NCBI RefSeq assembly: GCF_963678635.1
Contig: NC_087067.1
Span: forward strand, 61,368,594 to 61,428,593
Direction: 5' to 3'
Origin: Symsagittifera roscoffensis
Taxonomy: Eukaryota > Xenacoelomorpha > Acoela > Convolutidae
DNA length: 60,000 nucleotides
This document shows, piece after piece, positions 53,890-60,000 of the stretch (the first letter of the stretch is position 1; the number at the start of each line of letters is the position of its first letter). A program made the position numbers and the translations under genes. The notes under the pieces were generated by a model, which did no database searches, was not told the DNA's origin, and saw only the letters and a program-made list of their open reading frames with translations.

Positions 53890-54450
53890 TACTTTCGAAT
53901 AAAGTGACCAAATATTTGTGCTTGGAATGGTTTTTTCTTCGTCAGGTGAACTTCTTCTATTTAACTAGCAATTTTTGACGGGATATAGCTCTTTTCCATC
54001 CCCCAGCTGCAATTTGATAAGATTAAAATGTTTGTTCACTTTGTCCCATGGTTTCAAAACTTGGCATGCTGACTATTTAGGCCATGGCAAACTTATGTGG
54101 TCCTCATATTTTTTCCTCTTTACCCCTAGTTACACCATAAAGATGACGCTTATTTGAGGTGACAATAGTGCCAAATTTTTTCAATCTGAATTCTATTGAA
54201 ATCCTAAGCTCAAATGTAAAAAATGTTTATTTGGTAAAGTTATGAGGGTTTGATAATTGCCAGCTTAGCCAATTTGGGATAATTACAGCGCGAAATATTC
54301 CGTGCTATTACCCTATGAGCAGCGGTTTAATCTGACACAAAATAAAATCCAATTGCCTTGGGGCTACTTATTTAGAACTACTATGTAAGTGTTTTACTTA
54401 GCGTGCGGGGGAGTAATTTTTAAAAATCTGAAAAGTCAATTTTTTTTCGA
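53890..54450. repeat. Dispersed repeat B, copy 2
   Basis: Homologous to 52372-52760. Its middle part (54025-54170) is also homologous to 59809-59962 at the right edge: GTTCACTTTGTCC, TTGGCATG, GACTA-TTAGGCCATGGCAAAC, TTAGACCATAAA-type blocks. Flanked on the left by repeat A. Confidence 0.7.
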
Positions 54451-54789
54451 ATTTTTTGAGTTTACTTAGAAGATGATTCAATCAACGGACAATACGTGGA
54501 AGTCAAAACACTAGGCCTTTTCACTGGCATGAGCCATTTTAGTACTCTTTAGTATTGGCCGTTTGGGGAAGAAAATTTCATTTTTTTTTTGCTTTCGAGT
54601 TGTTGTAAAAATGTCTACATCCTAATTCGTTAATACTACAATTACCACTCAAAGACACCCAACGTCAAAAAAAATCACGATTCATAAATCATGAACCGCC
54701 CTCAAAGACTTCGATTATGTGAACTCATACCCTCAACACTACCACAACTAACAACACCACTCAAAATTGCGCACATAACTCTATTATCA
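54451..54789. other. Non-coding DNA with no recognised feature
   Basis: Nothing was recognised between repeat B and the 3' end of LINE 2. Confidence 0.4.
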
Positions 54790-54855
54790 CATTATTTATT
54801 TATTTGAAGTATTTACACCATTGTGGTGAAAGGATTTCTCCCCGTCAAAACAAAG

Positions 54856-56400
54856 TCAAGAAGTCAACTGACGGCAAGTTGCACAGAGACACAGTATGCG
54901 CCAAGAACACGAGTTGAGGTCGTTGTAGTTGTTCATGAAGAAGTTCTGATAGTATTTCAGCAGTCGTTTCTTGAGTCCATTGAATTCGAGAACATTCACC
55001 GATGTGTGCAGAATTTGTGCAAGTCGACATGTACGGTACCAAAAATGTGTCTTGATTTTTTGTAGTTCACGTTTTAACAGTAACAAAACATCATTAACTT
55101 CCATATACAAAGAAATAAGCAACATGTTGACGCTGATAAGGCGCTGATAGTATGACAAGTCGTTGTCGAAGAGAATCTACTTGGTAGCTTTGCGTTGTAT
55201 GGATTCGAGGGCCTTCAAATTTCTGATGTTGGCGTACCAAACAGATGAGCCATACAAGAGTTTTGGTAGCACCATGGTCTTGTATAGATTCAACTTCTGA
55301 ACTCGAGGTAAAATACCGGAGCAATTACGGTTTATAAGAAACAACACTACCAACGCTTTTTTGTAAGCTTTTTCAATATGATGGGACCATGACAAGCTGG
55401 ATAAGAAAAGAATACCAAGATCTTTCTGGCTGTCGACGACTGTGAGCTCTTTTTCTGCTACATATACGGTACAATAACGCTGTGAGAAAAGTAAAAGGTG
55501 GCATTTATCAGGATGTAACATCATACAGTTGTCGTTGCACCACTGCAGGATTCTGTAGAAATCGGCTTGTAGATGGCACAAACTGTTAACGGAGTGCCAA
55601 GAAAGTAGTTTTGAATCATCGGCAAAACTGTACACTGCATTTACCAACCCATCGGGGATATCGATTACATTAAGTAAGAAAAGTAAGGGCCCTAAGATGG
55701 ACCCTTGAGGTACACCGCTAAGTACAAGCAGAAGCGAAGAGTAGTATTTGTCCACTTTAACAAACTGTCTACGGTCAGCAAGATAGCTCTTAATAACCGC
55801 TAGGAGTCTTCCAGAAATTCCCGATTTGCGCAGCTTATTAAGCAAGACAGAGTGACTAATTTCGTCAAAGGCTTCAGCGAAATCTATATATACGGCTTCC
55901 ACCGTATTCCGGTTGTCTGTCTCGCGATAGATCTCGTCTAGGTAACAGATTCATTGAATAATCGTAGAGTTGTGCTTTAGGAAACCATATTGTGAGTTTG
56001 GTATAAGTGGTCTAATGAAAGGATAGAATTCGTCAAATATACAGCGCTCAAGGATTTTGGATGCAATGTCTAATAATGTGATAGGACGATAATTGTTTGC
56101 AATTCGCTTCTCAGCTTGTTTATGTAAGGTCTTGACTTTCTCAATCTTCCACTGCGAAGGAAAGCAACCTGTTCTCTTAGTAGAGCTGAAATTTTGACTA
56201 AGAGGTTTGCAAAGGGAAAGTCTTCTTGAATAAAGCCAGTGGCAAGTTATCGTGACCGCGGGACTTGCCTACGTCTAGCCTGGTTGTTATTGTCATTATT
56301 TTATAATCGGAAACGTCGAAGTCAAGAAGTTCAGGACCGCACATATTACGAACCCTCGCAACATCTTTGGAAAAACAGACTGGAAAAACTGGTTAAATAG
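54856..56400 (-). pseudogene. LINE 2 reverse transcriptase
   Basis: The open frame 55902-55177 (opened by GTG, not a true start) has YIDFAEAFDEISHSVLL, LSGVPQGSILGPLLFLLNV and the catalytic FADD at 55615-55626, then QWCNDNCMMLHPDKC and PKLLYGSSVWY. Upstream RT blocks lie in broken frames to about 56400. Downstream, after a stop following ALESIQRKATK, the C-terminal segment continues at 55158-54856. The RT palm is well preserved, but the copy is dead. Confidence 0.85.
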
Positions 56401-56599
56401 ATTACAATTACTAGTAGGTTTGTTTGCTTCAATGTTATTCCAGTGTAAAACAGGTGGTAAACAGTTTTTGGTTTTTCTGACGCTCTTTCCTGTTCATACA
56501 AAGATTGATCATGTTCATACAAAGATTGATCATTCTTTAAATCGTTGTCCACTGACGACTGCAGCACACGAATGCGACATTGTAATTTGTCGGAGTGGT

Positions 56600-57352
56600 T
56601 TTGGTTGAGGCGCTTTCTCGTTAACGGAATATGCGTTGGTGAAGTCAGTTGCAGGCTCAACATTGAGAATGAAATCGCTGTTTACAAGGACGACATCCAG
56701 AGTATGCAACGTGGTTGTGGGGAAGTCAACCAGCTGCTGGAAATTGTTCTCAAAGAGAAGATTCAAAACCGACTTCTAATAGTTATCAGTTGAGTCATAT
56801 ATCTTGCGCTCACATTCCCTTTCGGAAGCTCTCAGTGCTTTGGAGATGAAGATTTTATCTTCCCGTTCCTTCAGTTTAGGCGCTCGTGACATAACTAATC
56901 GTGCATCCCAGACATTTGATAATATGACCAGCAAAGTCGAGGTCGATTTCGGCCTTGTTGAATTTTCCCAAGCGCGTGATATTGCTAATTGTTGCATTAA
57001 CGCCTACGTGACTAAGGACGCTTGTCACTTTGTCATTTTCATACTCAGTGGTCTCAATCCCACTGCCAGCTTCTTTGGATTTGTCGATTCTTAGCTGTTT
57101 CGGCAATTGGACATCGTTGTTACCGTTTACCGGTTGGATATTTGGCGGGGGCGTTGAATTTTCCACTGGCTTGAGCAGATCATTTTTTTCGCAAATGGTA
57201 CCAAGATTCTCTTTTAGAACTGTTTCCATAGTTGCCGAAGGTTGCTGTTGAGTCGACGAATTTTCAGTTAGTTCTTTAATGGATTTTATCTCATCTTTCT
57301 TTTGGTGTATTGAAGATTCGACACGTGAAAATTCCATTAAACCAGCGATCAC
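56600..57352 (-). pseudogene. LINE 2 ORF1 and end of its endonuclease
   Basis: 57352-56876 encodes a charged helical region and NATISNITRLGKF, a phrase typical of LINE ORF1 RNA-binding parts. After a frame change the segment KEREDKIFISKALRASERECERKI follows (56880-56800). Then 56766-56690 has NFQQLVDFPTTTLHTLDVVLV, the last part of a LINE endonuclease. The bulk of the endonuclease between them is deleted. Confidence 0.65.
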
Positions 57353-57589
57353 TTTGTCGTTTCCGCGGAGTTAGCTTATCGCCTCTCTTAGGAGACACAA
57401 AATACCGTCCTTTTTTAATGAGTGTGTGGCTTTGATAAAACCCTCTTCATCCACGTAGACAAGCTCTGCAATAATGGGATAGTAGTCGCGGCTGAAGTGA
57501 CGACGGTCGGTGTTTGTTTGATCCATACCGTTTGCGTACCAAAACTGCAAGTCTGTAGATCTTCACCTGCGGAAACAACGGCTCACAAT

Positions 57590-58430
57590 ACTCTATCATC
57601 CCATTACTCCTCAAACAGTCTCCGGTTATTACAACAGAATTTCGGCGGTAAGGCGCCTGAGTTTTTTCTCAAACTAGATACAAATAGGATTAGGATCTAC
57701 ATTGCTTCTCTGGAAAAGTCTCCGTGGCTTACTTCTACATACCTCCGGAATCCGGATACCGTCAAGGCTCTCTAGGGTCTCTATTCAAACCACAATGTTT
57801 TTTCCAAGTTCCTCGCACACCCATCTCAATTTAAAACGCTTTTTTTGTTCGACTCACCCTCGTCACTGCTATCAGAACTTTCAAAATGGAATTGTAAGAT
57901 TGTGAGAACTGCTCAACAGCTCTCCCTAACAATTGCGCCTGTTTTATAGTGTACAAGTAGAGAAATGCAAAAATAGCACGTCCATCTCGAGCTTTTGTTA
58001 CTGTAGACTAACAGTATTTCATTTGAAACATCTCAAGAAAACTGCCCTAGAGTACCCTATTTAACTCAAAAACGTTTGTGTGCACGCTTCGCATTTTCCA
58101 TTCATTGGGAAATTTTCCCTTTGTCAAGCAGCTAAAGAGACCTTACTCTTTCCAATTTTTTTGGACCTGTTTGCCCACTTATTTTATCGAATTTTTCCCT
58201 CTACTCAACGAGCCAAAAACTCGAAAGGCACCAACACGACTTCCGCACCTTGCATTTGACCGAAAATATTTGAACTTCCTTTGCGTCAATCAAAAAGGAC
58301 CCTCAAACAGAACCGTTCTCGAATCCCTAGATCTATCAAAAGCATTCGATTGCGTGAACCATTCTTCAATGATACACTTTTATCGTTTCACTGACGAACC
58401 CTTTTCCCCGATCATATCAGTTGCTGGCTA
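57590..58430 (+). pseudogene. LINE 3 relic, plus strand
   Basis: Near 57605-57720 the frame reads NSLRLLQQNFGGKAPEFFLKL, the usual start of a LINE endonuclease. Near 58320-58375 it reads LESLDLSKAFDCVNHSSM, an RT block with the first catalytic Asp. Everything between and after is heavily deleted or frameshifted. The relic faces LINE 2 head to head, ORF1 end to endonuclease end. Confidence 0.55.
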
Positions 58431-59146
58431 AGCAACCAGCTGAACGGTAGATAGACCAGAACCCCATACAGAGATCATCTCTCCCCAACACTTTGCCAAT
58501 ATTTTGTCTGCAATTTTCCTTCCCACTCGGCATCAAATCCAAAGTATCTTGCGCGGACCACTAACATTGTCTACAATCAGGCGCCTATATCAAAATTTTC
58601 CGCTCTCTACATTTAACTAGACTATTTACCTTCTCTTCTACTTGTAGTTTTTTGAGTCCTCTCGTCCAAATGGTCACTAAACCTATTCTTGAATAGACTC
58701 AAAAGACAAAAAATAACTCACCCAAGCTAAATTTTTAAACTTTTTTTATTGGCTGAAAACCGCAAAATTCAAAGACTCAACTTAAACCAGCCAAAAAAAC
58801 TCTCACTCCAACTCTCTTTCTTTTTACTTATTGCGCCCAAAAACGAGATTTGAACATCTTGAACTCAAACTATATTACTTCAATCTGACTAGCTAGAATT
58901 AGCCAATCAAATTTCAGCATATCGCAATTGCTGTGTTCACTTTTTTGTTTCACTTATAAATAAGCCGATCTAATCAAAAATATAGATTGTTTGGTAAACT
59001 ATTCAATCTTATTACCACCTTCACATTTTTTTCACAATTCTGCCAATTTATGAATCAGCCTACGAATAAAGTGATAGCATTTTTATAAACCAAACTCATC
59101 TGTGCAGTTAGTGTTTTGTTCACATAGAAAAAATACCCCAATATTT
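58431..59146. other. Non-coding DNA with no recognised feature
   Basis: AT-rich; nothing was recognised on either strand. Confidence 0.4.
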
Positions 59147-59410
59147 CGCAAATTTTTTTAGACAAACAAACTTCTGTCACTGTTTCGACGACACCAGATA
59201 CTGAAGCCGCGATGAGTGGGTTCTCCGAAACTGAAACTTAAATGATTTGCAAACTTATCTTAGACAAATAAAGGTCTGTCACTGTTTTCCCCCGCAGTGA
59301 GGGAGACGCCGAATTTGAAACTCAACTATTTTGAAGTTTGTTTTCTCAGACTACTAAAATTTAGACACACCAGATTTTACCCCCTGCGGTGACTGGGAAC
59401 TTCGATAACA
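59147..59410. repeat. Three imperfect local repeats, about 85-110 bp
   Basis: TTGCAAA-TTAGACAAACAAA-CTGTCACTGTTT occurs near 59147 and 59250. A third, weaker unit near 59335 shares TCAGACTAC and the CCCCTGCGGTGACTGGGAAC-like end that matches CCCCCGCAGTGAGGGAGAC of unit two. Confidence 0.55.
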
Positions 59411-59808
59411 ATAAACGAATTTTCACAAATGATTTACATTCAAAAATGTCACTTTTGTTAGTTTGCGGTATTTTTTTGTTTTCTTAAGCTTGAGAATTAT
59501 TTAATGTAATTGATGATGCGAATTTCGTTAACTTTAAAATTAAATGTAAAAATCATTCTCATAATTTTCAGATTCGAAATCGCCACTTAACAAATAGAGA
59601 CTAGTTTTCATATTTGAGATTATTGAAAGTAGTGAAGACTCTAATAAAGGTCTTGCTGATTTTTTTTTGGTTTTTTTTTCAGGAAAAAGTCTTAAAACTT
59701 GTTCATGCTCAATTTTGAGTTTTCGTGGTTTGACTTGTGATTTAAATTAAATTTAGTGCATTTTTGGGCTCTTTTTCCTTTTCCTCCCCACCTGCAAATT
59801 TTTATATT
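59411..59808. other. Non-coding DNA with no recognised feature
   Basis: AT-rich with T runs near 59660-59680; no gene was recognised. Confidence 0.4.
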
Positions 59809-59962
59809 TGAAGTTACTGTTCACTTTGTCCGATTGTCATGAAAATTGGCATGTAGACTAATTAGGCCATGGCAAACATATTTGGTCTCCATAATTAACC
59901 TTGTAAGACCGCTCGTTAGACCATAAAATTATGTTTGAGTGAGGTGGGGGGGAAGGAAAAAG
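59809..59962. repeat. Dispersed repeat B, partial copy 3
   Basis: Homologous to 54025-54170: GTTCACTTTGTCC, AAAATTGGCATG, GACTAATTAGGCCATGGCAAAC, then TTAGACCATAAA and TTTGAGTGAGGTG in the same order. The copy may continue beyond the window. Confidence 0.7.
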
Positions 59963-60000
59963 AGCCCATTTTTGTTGTTAAAAGGAAGGCAAACTCTACT

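Larger units (their letters stand above)
54790..57352 (-). mobile_element. Decayed, internally deleted LINE 2, jockey/CR1-like
   Basis: In sense order: an ORF1 relic (57352-56780), the very end of an endonuclease (56766-56600), RT (56400-55177), and a C-terminal part to 54856, ending near a sense (AAAT)n-like AATAAATAAATAA at 54790-54803 that is typical of a LINE 3' tail. Most of the endonuclease is missing. Confidence 0.8.

Overview
The window is repeat-dominated eukaryotic DNA, almost certainly from an invertebrate animal. It carries metazoan-type Ty3/gypsy LTR retrotransposons and jockey/CR1-like LINEs, and no bacterial gene organisation. A nematode would fit (short TTTTCAG-type splice acceptors, style of the elements), but nothing seen here fixes the phylum. 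No complete host gene was recognised; one possible host exon is listed with low confidence.

Layout. (1) 1-4893 and 27774-28657 are the two halves of one old Ty3/gypsy element, called O, on the minus strand. It has an 800-bp 5' LTR, a primer-binding site, a repeat-rich leader and a frameshifted gag that runs off the left edge. (2) 4894-27773 is a giant, very young Ty3/gypsy element, called M, also on the minus strand and inserted into O's leader. It is 22,880 bp long with two 887-bp LTRs that differ at two positions. In sense order it has a 5' LTR, a PBS, a 2.5-kb leader with a 14-bp tandem array, gag-protease-RT, a one-base frame break, then RNase H-integrase with an acidic tail and a C-terminal macro-domain-like module. 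After a splice-acceptor-like gap comes a giant third ORF of 2959 codons with two SGNH-hydrolase-like modules in tandem, and then the 3' LTR. (3) 28658-33520 is AT-rich dispersed-repeat DNA. (4) 33520-38700 is a dead LINE on the minus strand, split between endonuclease and RT by a ~170-bp tandem array. (5) 40979-49941 is a decayed, AT-rich plus-strand Ty3-type element with a separate ~350-bp GC-richer insertion in its RT. (6) 50990-54500 holds a gag-like relic and dispersed repeats. (7) 54790-58430 holds two decayed LINE relics in opposite orientation. (8) 58430-60000 is repeat-rich non-coding DNA.

Working together. Gag, protease, RT, RNase H and integrase of M form a conventional Ty3 replication set. 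The macro-like module and the giant SGNH protein are extra cargo in the positions where a pol tail and an env gene would sit. ORF3 has no recognisable envelope features. It is probably expressed from a spliced RNA: an acceptor-like site lies upstream and there is no ATG between that site and the first ORF3 ATG. M, apart from the single pol frame break, looks recently active. The hexamer CTTGAG (sense strand) is strikingly over-represented throughout M but not to its right.
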